Shown: piece after piece, positions 22,017 through 35,524 of the stretch
Layout: every line of letters begins with the position of its first letter
Numbering within the stretch: the stretch's first letter is position 1
NCBI GenBank assembly: GCA_027924585.1
Contig: BSBM01000190.1
Span: 1,860,001-1,924,000, forward strand
Direction: 5' to 3'
Source: Larix kaempferi
Taxonomy: Eukaryota; Streptophyta; Pinopsida; Pinales; Pinaceae
Length of the DNA stretch: 64,000 bases
The notes under the pieces: model-generated
Seen by the model: the letters and a program-made list of their open reading frames with translations, nothing else
What the model was told of the DNA's origin: nothing
The model's database searches: none
Position numbers and translations under genes: made by a program

Positions 22017-25000
22017 TGTCATCACCATCTTCATCATCATCATCATCATCATTGACATCGTCCTCATCACCACCACCATCATCATCACCATTAGCATATA
22101 CCCTGGTGAATATTTTGGTATATACACTGGTGTGTATATTCCAGTATATACACCAGTCTATATACCAGAATATACACTGGTGTATATTCTAGTATATACA
22201 CTGGTGTATACACACTGGTATATTCTAGGATATACCGGTATATACACTAGTGTATATTCTAGTATATAGGCTGGTGTATATACCGGTGTATACACCAGTC
22301 TATATACCGATGTATACACCAGTCTATATACCGGAATATACACTAGTGTATATATCGGTATGCCTATATATGGGAATATACACCAATGTATATACCTGTC
22401 AGTATATACACTGGTGTATATACCTATATATACACCAGTCTATATACCGAAATATAGATTGGTGTATATTTCAATATATTCCGGGAGTATATACACTGGT
22501 GTATATTCTGGTATATAGACTGGTGTATATACTGGTATATACACTGGTTGGTGTATATATTGGATTATACACTAGTGTATAAACCAATATGCCTATATCC
22601 CAGAATATACACCAGTCTATATACCAGAATATTCATACACCAGTGTATATTCCTGTATATAGGCATACCGGTATATACATTAGTGTATATTTCGGTATAT
22701 ACACTGGTGTATGAATTCCGGTATATAAACTGGTGTATTCACCGATATATACACCAGTCTATATACCAGAATATACACCAGTGTATATACCGGAATATAC
22801 ACCATTGTATATACCGGAATATACACCATTGTATATACCAGTACATACCAGAATATACACCAGTGTACATATTTCGGTATATAGACTGGTGTATATACCG
22901 GAATATACACCAGTCTATATACTAGTATATACACCAGTGTATATACCAGAATATACATCAGTGTATTATTCCATTAGGGTGATGGCGTTGATGACGAGCA
23001 TCATGACGAAGATGTTGATGATGATGTACACGGTATATATACACTAGCGCATATTTCGGTATATAGACTGGTGTATATTATGGTATCTAGACTGGTGTAT
23101 ATTCTGGTATATAGGCATACCGGTATATACACCAGTATATATTTCGGTAGATTTGATTGTTTCATATTCATCATCATCATCATCGTCATCACCATCTTCA
23201 TCATCATCATCGACATCATTGTCGTCGTCATCACCATTTTCATCATCATAATCGTTGACATCGTCCTCATCATCATCATCATCATCTTCATCACCATCAG
23301 AATATACACTGGTGTATATTTCAGTATATACACTGGTGTATATTCTGGTATATACACCAGTCTATATATCGGAATATACACAGGTGTATATACCGATATA
23401 TAAATTGGTGTATATTTCGGTATATAGACTGGTGTATATACCAGTATATACACCAGTGTATATACCGGAATACCGGTATATACACCAGTGTATATACCAG
23501 TATATACACCAGTGTATATTTCGGTATATAGACTGGTGTATATACCGGTATATACACCAGTCTATATACCGGTATATACACTGGTGTATATATCGATATA
23601 TACATTGGTGTATATATACTGGTATATACACCAGTCTATATACCGAAATATACACCAATTTATATATCGGTATATACACCTGTGTATATTCCGATATATA
23701 GACTGGTGTGTCTATACCGGTATATACACTGGTGTATATACCGGTATATAGATTGGTGTATATACCGATATATACACCAGTCTATATACCGGAATATACA
23801 CGGGTGTCTACAAGAGAATTTCTCTCCACAATAGTTAATTTTAATTATGGTATCTAGACTGGTGTATATTATGGTATCTAGACTGGTGTATATTCTGGTA
23901 TATAGGCATACCGGTATATACACCAGTATATATTCCGATAGATTTGATTGTTTCATATTCATCATCATCATCATCGTCATCACCATCTTCATCATCATCA
24001 TCGACATCATTGTCGTCGTCATCACCACCACCACCATCATCATCGTCATCGTCATCGTCATCACCATTTTCATCATCATAATCGTTGACATCGTCCTCAT
24101 CATCATCATCATCATCTTCATCACCATCAGAATATACACTGGTGTATATTCTGGTATATACACCAGTCTATATATCGAAATATACACAGGTGTATATACC
24201 GATATATAAATTGGTGTATATTTCGGTATATAGACTGGTGTATATACCGGAATATACACTGGTGTATATACCGGTATATACACCAGTGTATATACCGGTA
24301 TATAGACTGGTGTATATTCCGGTATATAGACTGGTGTATATACCGGTATATACACCAGTGTATATACCGGTATATACACCAGTCTATATACCGGTATATA
24401 CACCACAGTGTATATACACACCAGTGTATATACCGGTATATACACTGGTATATATACCGGTATTTCAGTATATACATTGGTGTATATACTGGTATATACA
24501 CCAGTCTATATACCGAAATATACACCAATTTATATATCGGTATATACACCTGTGTATATTCCGATATATAGACTGGTGTATATACCAAAATATACACCAG
24601 TGTATATACTGAAATATACACCAGTGTATATTCTGATGGTGATGAAATATACACCTGTCAGTATATACACTGGTGTATATACCTATATATGCACCAGTCT
24701 ATATACCGAAATATAAACTGGTGTATATTTCGGGAGTATATACACTGGTGTATATTCTGGTATATAGACTGGTGTATATACTGGTATATACACTGGTTGG
24801 TGTATATACTGGATTATACACTAGTGTATAAACCAATATGCCTATATCCCGAAATATACACTGGTGTATATACCGGTATATACACTGGTGTATATACTGG
24901 AATATACACCAGTCTATATACTGGTATATACACCAGTGTATATACCAGAATATACACCAGTGTATATATCAGAATATACACCAGTGTATTATTACGTTAG

Positions 25001-25959
25001 GGTGATGGCGTTGATGAAGAGCATCAGGACGAAGATGTTGATGATGATGTACATGGTATATACACCAGTATATATACCGGAATACCGGTACCGGTATATA
25101 AATTGGTGTATATACCGGTATATACACCAGTCTATATATCAGAATATACACTGGTGTATATATCGGTATACATTGGTGTATATACCGGTATGCCTATATA
25201 CCGGAATATACACCAGTCTATATACCGGTATATACACTAGTCTATATAGTCTATATACCGAAATATACACCAGTCTATATACCGAAATATATGCAGGTGT
25301 ATATACCGTGTACATAATCATCATCATCATCATCATCAACATCTTCGTCCTGATGCTTGTCATCAACACCATCACCCTACCGAAATATACTCCTCATCAT
25401 CATCCATGACATCATCATCTTCATCATGGTCATCATCATCATCATCATCCTCCTCATCACCATCTTCATCATCATCATCATCATCATCATCGTTGACATC
25501 GTCCTCATCACCACCACCATCATCATTGTCATCTTCATCACCATCAGAATTATACAATGGTGTATATACCGGTATATAGACTGGTGTATATACCGGTATA
25601 TACACCAGTCTATATATCGAAATATACACTGGTGTATATACCGGTATATACACCAGTGTATATTTCGATATATAGACTGGTGTATATACCGGTATATACA
25701 CCAGTCTATATACCGGTATATACACCAGTGTATATACCGGAATATAGACTGGTGTATATACCGGTATGCCTATATACCGAAATATACACCAGTATATATA
25801 TCAGTATATACCATAATCTATATACCGGAATATAACCCAGTCTATATACCCGAATATACACTGGTGTATATACCGTGTACATCATCATCATCAACATATT
25901 CATTTTGATCCTCATCTTCAACGCCATCACCCTACCGAAATATACTCATCATCATCATC

Positions 25960-25990
<31 letters not shown>

Positions 25991-26003
25991 CCATCTACAT
26001 TCA
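20621..26003. repeat. Complex array: 24-bp palindromic minisatellite interleaved with ATC/GAT triplet blocks
   Basis: The minisatellite unit is 24 bp: the palindrome TATATACCGGTATATA followed by GACTGGTG, or the reverse complement CACCAGTC. Units in both orientations are mixed, and single-base variants are common. Triplet blocks (ATC)n or (GAT)n with interruptions lie at about 20650-20790, 20950-21220, 21540-22090, 22975-23030, 23165-23300, 23955-24130, 25000-25050, 25315-25550 and 25880-26000. Several composite modules recur, some inverted. Because 24 is a multiple of 3, long open frames exist on both strands (YIPVYTPV-type, poly-Asp, poly-His, poly-Ser). These are repeat artefacts, not genes. 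Confidence 0.97.
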
Positions 26004-26457
26004 TTGAGTGAAGTGTCAAGTTTGAAGAACCGCTTCAAAATCTAGAGCTAGTCGAGGAAGAAACTGTCGATTCACCGCCTCCACCAGAAGAAGAATTTGA
26101 AGAAGATGATGAAAGTATTGGTTCTGATATTTTTGATATTTTATCAAACCTTCATGAACATGATATATCAGGTTTAGAATATGATCTAGTTATGCCTCCA
26201 CACTTTCCAAAGTGGGCCCAAAATACACTCGATTCTGCTGGTCCAAACATTGGAAATCTTGCTGATCCAAGGAGGACTCGAGCAAACTTTCAAAGAGAAG
26301 GTATGGCTCTTTCTTTCTCTGATCCTTTGATATCTGAGAAATTCTTTTTGATGATAGGTTCATATCCTAAATCATATTATCATGCCCATCGAGATTCGAG
26401 ATGGAAAACCGCCATGGATGAAGAGTACAGTTTTCTTCAAAAGAATGCTACTGTGTG
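26004..26457 (+). mobile_element. Ty1/copia polyprotein fragment (integrase-RT linker and start of RT)
   Basis: An acidic linker (about 26060-26150, EEEFEEDDESIGSD) is followed by RRTRANFQ at about 26273 and DSRWKTAMDEEYSFLQKN at 26393-26446. The last motif is the conserved start of the copia reverse transcriptase domain. The fragment ends abruptly at about 26457, where gypsy sequence on the other strand begins. At its left edge it abuts the triplet block, with a frameshift near 26010. It is a small dead fragment. Confidence 0.8.
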
Positions 26458-27700
26458 CACTTACCACTTGTTTTTGATAGGTGTTGATCCCCTTCAACAC
26501 TACCTCTTTTCCATTTTCTCCCTTGAATATCATTTTAGGAACTTGGTAGTCTATTCAGTGCTTCCCAATGGAATACAACCATTGTACTCCCAAAACCATG
26601 TTAGTATCAGCCACATCAACAACATAAAATCTATCTGTAATGGTATTTTATCCTACACAAATATGCAATTTAGGAATCCATATACAATAGTTCATGGAAT
26701 AATTACCTGGAATGATAACAATGAAGCCTCCAAATTTTTCAGTATGTAGCTTCCTCCTTTCAACCTGAGTTGAATCAATGAAGTGATGTGTTGCTCCTCC
26801 ATCCACTAACACAGTGACTGATTGTCCTTGAACCACTCCTTTGAATCTGAGTGTATGGAAGCGAAGCACTCCTGAGAGTACTACAATCTTTCTCACCTCG
26901 GTAGTAGGTTCTTCTTCTAGTCTCATAGGACACTTCTGCATCTATTGGGGCCTCTTCTTCTTCTTCCTCAACTTTACTCTCTGAGTAAACTTCAATGTAT
27001 TCTTCCTTTCCTTTGGCACATCTATGTCCTGGAAACCATGGCTTATGGCAGGTGAAGCGCAAATTCCTTCTTCTCAATTCATCTCGATCCTTAGCATAGT
27101 TATCCTTTCTCAAATTTTCAGACAGACTCTTCATGGGTAGCCTCTGATTCTTGAACTGAGTAGGACCAATAGTCCTAGGAGGAAATATGGTCCCTGGAAT
27201 AGAATCTTGCAAGTATCTAGTTTGACTTAGTGTATCTTGCAAGGTAGAAAGTATGTAAGCCTTCACCAAACCTTTCAAAGGTTCTGATAACCCTTCAATG
27301 AGCAACGGTATCAATCTAGATTCTGTAATATCAAAAACCACCACAGCTAGTTTTTGAAACTCATATTTGTAAGCTTAAGGAATTCTAGTTTTCTTCACAT
27401 GTTCTAGCTCTCTGAAGGTGATCTCAGGATATTTTCTTTCGAATATTTCAGATAACCTTATTGTGAACTCTTTATAAGTGGTCACTTGATCATACCCCAG
27501 AGCTTTTAGGACATGAAACCACCAATCATTTGCTTCTCCATCTAATTGTAGGGTATCCATCTTGATGGCATCTCTTTCATCCATAGGATTCAACTAAAAA
27601 TATTTTTCAAGATTTTGAATCCAAGAGTCAACAGTACATTTATATGAACCATCAAACTAAGGTAGATAAATCTTACCAATAGAAACTGTAATTTGCATCC
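26458..27700 (-). mobile_element. Ty3/gypsy gag-protease fragment
   Basis: On the minus strand from about 27700: a gag core with FDGSY, WIQNLEKYF and LQLDGEANDWW; then RFTCHKPWFPGHRC near 27040, a zinc knuckle of the CX2C...PGHxC type whose first Cys is Arg; then an acidic stretch. The protease active site appears as VLVDGGATHHFID at about 26780-26818 (usually DSGA, here DGGA), followed by VDVADTNMVLGVQWL near 26555-26600. Several in-frame stops and frameshifts make it inactive. The RT, RNase H and integrase are missing because the fragment ends against the copia piece. Confidence 0.85.
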
Positions 27701-29890
27701 TAAACCCTAGTTTCTATTATAAACCATAAAAACCCTAGATCATAGCCTAAACCCTAGATTAAGTTATAATACATATAAAATTTAAATCATTTTCACTCTA
27801 CATATGTGCATCCATTTGAATCCAGAACATTATGCAAAAATATGTAAATTTTCCCATGTATATAGAAAGTGTGCACAAAAAAAATAAAATCCAGTGCACT
27901 CAATGACCGACCCAAAACACATAACCAAAGAGGTTAAATGGCGTATAGATTCCATAAAACTTCATGCCACGACAAATAATTACATATCAAATTCCTTGCC
28001 TATATTGGCATCTCTTTTAGCAAAAGCACCCTGTGCCCCCTCCTCTATGATCTAGGCCTTACCTCTACCTTGAATCTCGATGTTAGTCCTCCAAGGACAT
28101 TAGTCAAAACCACAAGTTTTCATAAAAAATCCTAATGCAATTGTTAAAATAAGGGATAACAAGCCTTGCATGCTTAATAAGTTATCTTTCTTTAGTGAAG
28201 GGTACATTTTTGGTAAGGTCATCGTAGAAGAGTTCAACATTAAGTATGTAAACCTAGAGCCTCAAGCCTAGGCTACAAACCCTAGCTTGCAACCACAACC
28301 CTAGTTTCTATTATAAACCCTAGAAACCCGTGTTCATAGCCTAAATCCCAGCCTAAGTTATAACACACATACAATCTAAGTCATTCTCAGTATAAATATA
28401 TATGAATATGTGCATCCACTTGAATCCAAACAATTAGTAACAGATATGCAAATTTTCCCATGTATATATCAAGGGTGCATAGAGTGAAAAAAACATCAAG
28501 TGCAATCCATGACCGACCCAAAACACATATCCAAAGAGGCCAAATGGTCTATAGAGTCCATAAAACTTCAATCCACAAAAAATAATTACATATAAAATTC
28601 CTTGCCTACATTGGAATCCCATTTATCAATAGATCCCTGTTCCACCTGATCTACAATCTAGCCTGATCCTATACCTTGAATGCTGAAGTCAGTATTGCAT
28701 GGACATTTGTCAACACCCCAAGTTTTCATGAAACTTCCTAATGCAAGTTCTAAAATCAGGTATTAAAATATCCCCATTCTTAATAAGTGGTTTTGCTTGA
28801 GTGAAGGGAACAGTTTTGGTAAGTTCATCGTAGAGGAATTGAACATCAAGCTTGTAACCCTAGATCCTCGATCCTAGCCTAGAAACCATATTTTGCATCC
28901 TAAACCCTAGTTTCTATTATAAAACCTAGAAACCCTAGTTTGTAGCCTAAACCCTAGCCTAAGTTATAACACATGCAAAATTAAAATCATTTTCATTGTA
29001 CATATATATGAACATGTGCATCCACTTGAATCCAAACCATTATGCACAAATATGCAAATTTTCCCACGTATATAGCAACTGTGTAGAAAATGAAAAAGAC
29101 ATCAAGTGCAATCCATGACTGACCCAAAACACATAGCCAAAGCTTGGCTAAATGGCCTACAGAGTCAAGAAAACTTCAAGCCACAACAAATATTTACATA
29201 TGAAAGTCCTTACCTAAATTGACATCTCATTTATCAATAGCACCTTGTTCCCCTCCTCTACGATCTAGCCCCTTCCTTTACCTTTAATCACGAAGTCGAT
29301 GGACTCCAAGGACATTAGTCACCACCCCAAGTTTCCATGAAACTTCATAATGCAAGTGTTAAAATAAAGTATGGAAATATTCCCATGCTTAATAAGTGGT
29401 TTTTCTTAAGTTAAGGGCACATTTTTGGTAAGGTCATAGTAGAGGAGTTCAACATTAATCCTCTAAACTATAGCACAGTTTTGGAAATATTTCCATGCTT
29501 AATAAGTGGTTTTTGCTTAAGTTAAGGGCACATTTTTTATAAGGTTTTCTAGTTTATAGGATTCAACATTAATTTTGTAAACTAGAAAACCTAGTTTGCA
29601 ACCTAAACCCTAGTTTCCATTATAAACCCTAGAAACCCTAGTTCATAGCCTTAACCCTAGCCTAAGTTATATCACACATAAAATTTAAATCATTTTCACT
29701 CTCTATATATATATGAACATGTGCATCCACTTGAATCCAAACCATTATGCACAAATATGCATATTTTCCCATGTTCATAGGAAGGGTGCACACAACCAAA
29801 AAAACATCAAGTTCAATCCATGATCGACCCAAAACAAATAACTAAAGAGGCTAAATGGCCTATAGAGTCAAGAAAACTTCAAGACACAAG
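27700..29890. repeat. Tandem satellite of about 600 bp period with AAACCCTA motifs
   Basis: The landmark CCCTAGTTTCTATTATAAA (or a close variant) recurs at about 27705, 28302, 28905 and 29609, giving periods near 597, 603 and 704 bp. The whole unit is conserved in order: AAACCCTAG cluster, TATATGAACATGTGCATCCA, GACCGACCCAAAACA, AAACTTCA, TAATAAGTGGTTTT. The last unit is longer because of a roughly 110-bp internal duplication (about 29365-29430 and 29478-29545). The AAACCCTA clusters resemble plant telo-box or interstitial telomeric motifs. No coding content. Confidence 0.88.
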
Positions 29891-30376
29891 ATATTTTTTG
29901 AGATAGTAGTGTATGTAGTATTTGGGCTAGAAGCTTTACTCTTATGAAGGATGAGTTTATGTAGCTTTGATTCTCCCTATGGATAACAAGTTGCATGTTT
30001 GGTTTTTTTAAATGACGATCTTTATTGATGTCCACTAATACCAACTTTGACCTATTGGGTTTTAAATTAAAAAAAAAATACAGTATTTTAAAAATTGTTC
30101 AAAACCTTGATGTTATTTTAACAATATTAATTAATATATAAAATTAAAGTTAAATGCTACTTATATTTTTTTGGATATTATATAAAGTATACATTTTTTG
30201 ATGGTGTAATAAAACTTAAAAACAGTTTTAGTAGTTAATTGTTCAAAGAATTAGATTAACAACCCCATCTACAAAACACCTACCAAGAGTTAAACTCCTC
30301 TAACCCTTACATACCAACAACAAACCTGGTTTACTTTCCTTGAATAATAATAATAATAAATTAGCCCATTGCCACC
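29891..30376. other. Unique spacer before copy B
   Basis: AT-rich DNA with no recognisable gene. A short TAA/ATA microsatellite at 30344-30358 lies 18 bp before the start of copy B. Confidence 0.6.
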
Positions 30377-30582
30377 AATATAAATGTCCTCTTCCTCATT
30401 GACAATCGAATTTTAAATTTTGTCCGACTTGAACACACTATACATACTAGTTTACATAAATATGTCTTTTTCCTTGGATTTTACATAAATATGTCATTTA
30501 GTATTCTTGGTTTGTGATGCGACCGCTATGCTTTATAAATTAACAACTTTAGTTGCTTCACAATCAGAAGCATACTTTTGTC

Positions 30583-30951
30583 TTATTCTCTCATAATGCT
30601 GAGAGAGATCGACATTGTGGCCGCCATGAGAAAATATGTGGCCATCAGAGATGCGTGCAAATATCTTATAGCCAAATTTTCCTGGTGCTCTTTAGGAACT
30701 ACGAATATACTTGCTGCTAAACACTCCTTTATTGATGATGACGGAATAACCTCACATATGATCACTACATAAAAACCTTTCTTATGCATGCCATTCATCC
30801 AATGATCTCCCGTTGAATCAGTTGAATATAGCGCAGAAAGTGCAAAGCTGTTGGCCAAATAAATACCATCCCCCAGACGATTTCCAGTAGACATTAATTT
30901 TGTGTTGCTTAAGCACCGCAAGCCGTTTCTGTCAATGACAACGCAACGCAT
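30583..30951 (-). pseudogene. PARP-like ADP-ribosyltransferase catalytic fragment, copy B
   Basis: The translation is identical to the copy A fragment at 207-575, including the GDGIYLANS catalytic-fold signature and the CAG acceptor. Identity across this segment means the second copy gives no independent evidence of selection. The upstream candidate segments are at 31243-31661. Confidence 0.5.
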
Positions 30952-32172
30952 TAGTATAATCTTGTACAGTATTGAATAACTTTATAATTATTTTGATATT
31001 ATAGCTAGTAAACGGATACACATACCTCAGAATTGAATACCAGTTTTCACTGGGACTTCAATGAAAACCAAATCTGGAAACTTCATGCTTGTTTCTAGAC
31101 GTAGACACAGCGTCGCTATCAGGAGTATCCTGAAGCACCGCGAACTGATGAAACTGTGAAAGTTTTAGAATTTTGTCATCGTCATCAGATGGAAATATAA
31201 GCGACTGTCTGTTCGTACTCAAGATGAATCTAAGAACCTTATGTGGAAGCTGCCAAACTTACTTCCCAAAATATTCCTCCCAGTTTTTGGGCCGATTCCC
31301 CCTCGGTGGTAGACAACCATGATTTCGCCAGCATTGCCTTCAACTCAGCTTCATCCGCGGATAATCTCATCTCCCTAACTGAAGGGAACGATTTTATAAT
31401 ATTGACCAATTACTCTCTGAAGATAAATAAACCTTGCACCACCTGAGAATGCCATCTCTTATGTTCTCGTCACAGGGCATTACAACGGGTCGAGCCTGAT
31501 CGCACCTTTTATTGGCCTCATCTATAAGTTGGTCAAAATAACTGTTTTTCAGGCCAATGGCCCTGGTATTAGCGGCTTCGACATCCTTAGCGAGGGTCCT
31601 CTGCATCTTCACAAGTCGAACATGTTCATCTCCAGCAGCTTCACGAGTACTATTGACTAATGGCAGCCATAAAAAGGACGGTGTCAAGGAGTGGCGCGGG
31701 CATTTCAAAATTCAGAATTCAAAATTCAAACGCGGGCAAATCAAAATTCAAAATTCAAAATTCAAAAGAGAACGGTGAAGCCCGGCTGTTACAAGTGGCA
31801 GATGAGACTTCCGGCTACGGCGATCTCTTTGAGCCTCGCGCAGTAATGACCAAATCCAGATGGCAAAATGGCTATGGCATGAGGCATGATGCCTCCATTT
31901 TTCCGGCAAAGTGTCCATGTCCTACGGCGCTGACATACCATTAGACCCCCACAGCAAGAGCATTAAACACTCTGCTACAGGTCGATATTGATTGCCCGAA
32001 GTTTTAGGCAGAAAACCTGTTCCAATTATTGTCCTCGGCCTGTGGTCCCCTCTGACATGCTTCCCAACGTACGAGACGACAGGCTTGCTTTTGCTTTCAA
32101 GTCACGAGGAACCGACGAAGTTTTAGGCAGAAAACCTGTTCCAAGATTTTATAGTTTATTTAAGATTTATTA

Positions 32173-33650
32173 AACATTGACATTATATTTTTTAATATTT
32201 TAGTTTGATAGTGTTATTGTTGTTTTTTTAATTTATTAGAGTTATAAAAATTTCAAAAAGTTGTGGATTATATGAAATTTTGTTGATAATGTTTGATCTA
32301 TTCACTATTAAGTGTTTCAAGTACTTTTTGTTAAGTTCTGGTAATTAGAGTACAGACAAAACTAATGATTGATAAAAGGTAGATTTTAATAAATAAAAAT
32401 ATCAAAATTTATATTTATTTTGGAAAGATATAAAAGATGTATGCTATAAGAGTGAAAATGTGAATAATTTGACATTTACATATTTAAAATTAAAGTTAAA
32501 TATTATGTTTTCTAACTTAATTTTATAATTATAAATTTGAATAATTCAAAGTCTATTGTTAATGTGATTATTTGTACAATTTCTAAAGATTTAAATATAT
32601 GTTTTTGAGGCAAATTTTATATATATCTCTCGTATTCTTCTACTCTCCATTTATTTGTTAATGCGCTCTACTTTCCATTGTTTTTAATTCTCTTTGTTTA
32701 TAATTTTTTTGAATGATTAACACATCATCTCTTTCAAAATGTGTTTGGCACACAATTTACTTTCTTTTTTCGGAGGCTAAACTAACTTGATATGTGCTAT
32801 TGTAATATATAAAGCATAGATTGAGTAATATTTTTTTTTTTTAACTAGATTTTTAAATAATTGCATTTAAAAGTATATGTTTAGTATATTAAAGTTGTTT
32901 TTGTAAATGTTTGATATTTGATAGCTTTAACTATTTGAGTGTCATGAATATGACTAATATGTCAAAGAGCTTTTATTCATTATTAGTTTATTTTAAAATG
33001 GTTTTGAAGACTTTTAATCATTGGTTTATTTTAAAAGGTTTTGAAGACTTCAATTCACGCTTGTAACATCATCAATGCTTTATTAATGGTTAGTAACACC
33101 TAGATCTTTCTATCTCGATTTCAAATTTTAAAGGTCTGAAGTAGTACCAGTGCATTTCTCTATTGCTTTTAGGCTATACTTAAACAATACATTATTACCG
33201 ATGTTTGAGATTATATACTTCAACTACTTAAACAATACATTATTACCTATGTTTGAGATTATATACTTCAACTTTTAAAGGCCTACAGTAGTGGAGCATT
33301 TCTCTATTGCTTTTAGGCTATATATAAATAATACATTATTACTAATGTTTGAGATTCTATATTACTGATATTTAGAACGACTACACCAAATATTTTGTCC
33401 ATTATCTATATATAGAGGGTGTATTTTGGGAATGGTTTCAAATGTTTCATAACTATTTTAGCTTTTAACTTTGGACTATGTACAACTATTACATTAAAAC
33501 ATTTCTAAATTATTTCATTAAATCATTTCTAGGAGGTAGGTATTAATTTAACTTGTTAGAAATTTACTCATTTATCCAATTTAATAAAAAAACATATTAA
33601 CTCATTTCTTGCTCCTTTAATCATGGCTGCCAAGTGCATTGTGGAGGAAT
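32173..33650. other. AT-rich intergenic DNA with local tandem repeats, copy B
   Basis: Counterpart of 1790-3266, with the same 47-bp tandem unit at about 33140-33360. No gene is recognised. Confidence 0.7.
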
Positions 33651-33884
33651 TCAAATTTATGAAAATTGGATAGTGGGACAAAGGGCTAAGGAGGTTTTTA
33701 TTATATTTGTGTTCAAATTACATAAATTTGGATCTATTTCAATATTTATTTTGAGGTAGTTAACATATTATGCTATTTGACAGGGTTTTGAATATTTTTC
33801 AATATGTGTATGCACAAAAAGTTTTTTAGATTTTTGCTTTTGTTTTTCTTTGTTATAATAAGCATAATTATTTGAAAGTTTGAA

Positions 33885-34021
33885 TTTTATTTTTTAACTA
33901 GGTAAAGAAACTAGCGGGCATGTGGGAGCGAAAGCTCCTCGAGGCCATGGGTCTTGGGGTCGATCCCGGGAGGAGACGGCCACAACCAACAGCCCCAGCC
34001 ACCTGCCTATAACAAGGACCC
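33885..34021 (-). mobile_element. 137-bp SINE-like element, copy B
   Basis: Counterpart of 3501-3637, with the TTGAAAGTTTGAA duplication kept on both sides. Confidence 0.7.
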
Positions 34022-34442
34022 TTGAAAGTTTGAAACTTCATTTCGGAATGGGGTAGTAAGATGATATAAATTTTTAATAAAATATATAGAAGATAAGTTA
34101 AGCATTAGAGTGTAATTTGAGCGGCAGAGAGGAAAGCAGATCACCATCTGCTGGTGAAAGTCGATAGGAATCGACAATGGAAACAACCACCATTGAAAAG
34201 GCAACCGATATGGAGAAACGGGCACGGGCGAGTGGAGATATGGATAAATGGCCACGAGTGGAAATATGGATAAACGACCACGAGTGGAGATATGGAACCC
34301 ACCGACAGTGGTTTAAAAAGAAGGTTGGCACACACTAACGTGGCATAATTGGAGTGACTTTACAGAATTGGAGTAACATGGCCAATATTCATGATGGATA
34401 TTGTTATTCATTAATCAACATTAATTAAATTAAGTAACACAC

Positions 34443-34669
34443 TTTTTTTTTAAACTAGGGGAATCAACAACTAGAGACTGGGCTGGTACTCGTGTGACAC
34501 AGGGTCTAGGGATTCAATCCCGCTACCACTATACCCCTAGGTGCCCCACAACCACCCACAAGCATGGGACACGAGTAAGCCCATGTGTGATTTGAACTCG
34601 TGACCTCTGTTTACAACATGTGACTTCATATCAAGCAAATCGCCAATGAGCCACACCCGCGCGGGCTTC
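34443..34669 (-). mobile_element. tRNA-derived SINE, copy B
   Basis: Counterpart of 4059-4286, flanked by AAGTAACACAC at 34432-34442 and 34670-34680. The T tract is one base shorter than in copy A; the A-box and B-box are unchanged. Confidence 0.9.
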
Positions 34670-34948
34670 AAGTAACACACATTTGGCTCTTAATACTTGC
34701 AAGGAATTTATGCTATCAAATTTATGAAAATTGGATAGTGGGACAAAGTGCTAAGGAGGTTTTTGTTATATTTGTGTTCAAATCACAAAAAATTGGATCT
34801 ATTTCAATATTTATTTTGAGGTAGTTAACATATTCTGCTATTTGACACGGTTTCGAATATTTTTCAATATGCGTATGCACAAAAAGTTTCTCAAACTTTT
34901 GCTTATTTTTTCTCTGTTATAATAAGCATAATCATTTGAAAGTTTGAA

Positions 34949-35090
34949 ACTTTTTTTTTCAGCTAGGTAGAGAAACTGGTGTGCGCGTGGGAGTGAAAGC
35001 ACCTCGAGGCCATGGGTCTTGGGGTCTATCCCGGGTGGGGACGACCACAACCGACCGCCCCAGCCACCCGCCTATAAGGGCGACCCCTGA
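34949..35090 (-). mobile_element. Second 137-bp SINE-like element, copy B
   Basis: Counterpart of 4567-4708, without a downstream target-site duplication, as in copy A. Confidence 0.65.
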
Positions 35091-35524
35091 AATGGGGTAG
35101 TAAGATGATATAAATTTTTAATAAAATATATAGAAGATAGGTTAAGCATTAGAGTGTAATTTAACCGGCGGAGAGGAAAGCAAATCACCATCTACTGGTG
35201 AATGCCGATAGGAATCGGCAATGGAAATGACCACCAGTGAAAAGGCAACCAATTTGGAGAAACGAGCGTGGGGAGTGGAAATATGGATAAATGACCACGA
35301 GAGGAAATATGGATAAACGACCACGAGTGGAGATATGGAACCCATCGACAGTGGTTTAAAAAGAAGGCCGGCACACACTAACGTGGCATAATTGGAGCGA
35401 CTTTACAGAATTGGAGTAACGTGGCCAACATTCATGATAGATATTGTTATTCATTAATCAACATTAATTAAATCAAGTAACACACGTTTGGCTCTTAATA
35501 CTGGCAAGGAATTTATGCTATCAA

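Larger units (their letters stand above)
33651..35524. repeat. Internal tandem duplication, copy B
   Basis: Counterpart of 3267-5140 with the same two units and the same SINE occupancy pattern (228-bp SINE only in unit 1), so the internal duplication predates the 20.6-kb duplication. Confidence 0.9.

Noticed and set aside
21220-25900. CRISPR-like array of about 24-bp repeats
   Set aside because: There are no unique spacers, units occur in both orientations, and the setting is a plant nuclear genome.
20588-25930. Long open frames on both strands encoding YIPVYTPV-type, poly-Asp, poly-His or poly-Ser proteins
   Set aside because: The 24-bp and 3-bp repeat periods are multiples of three and contain no stops, so frames stay open by arithmetic. 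Equivalent frames exist on both strands and there are no splice sites or start contexts.
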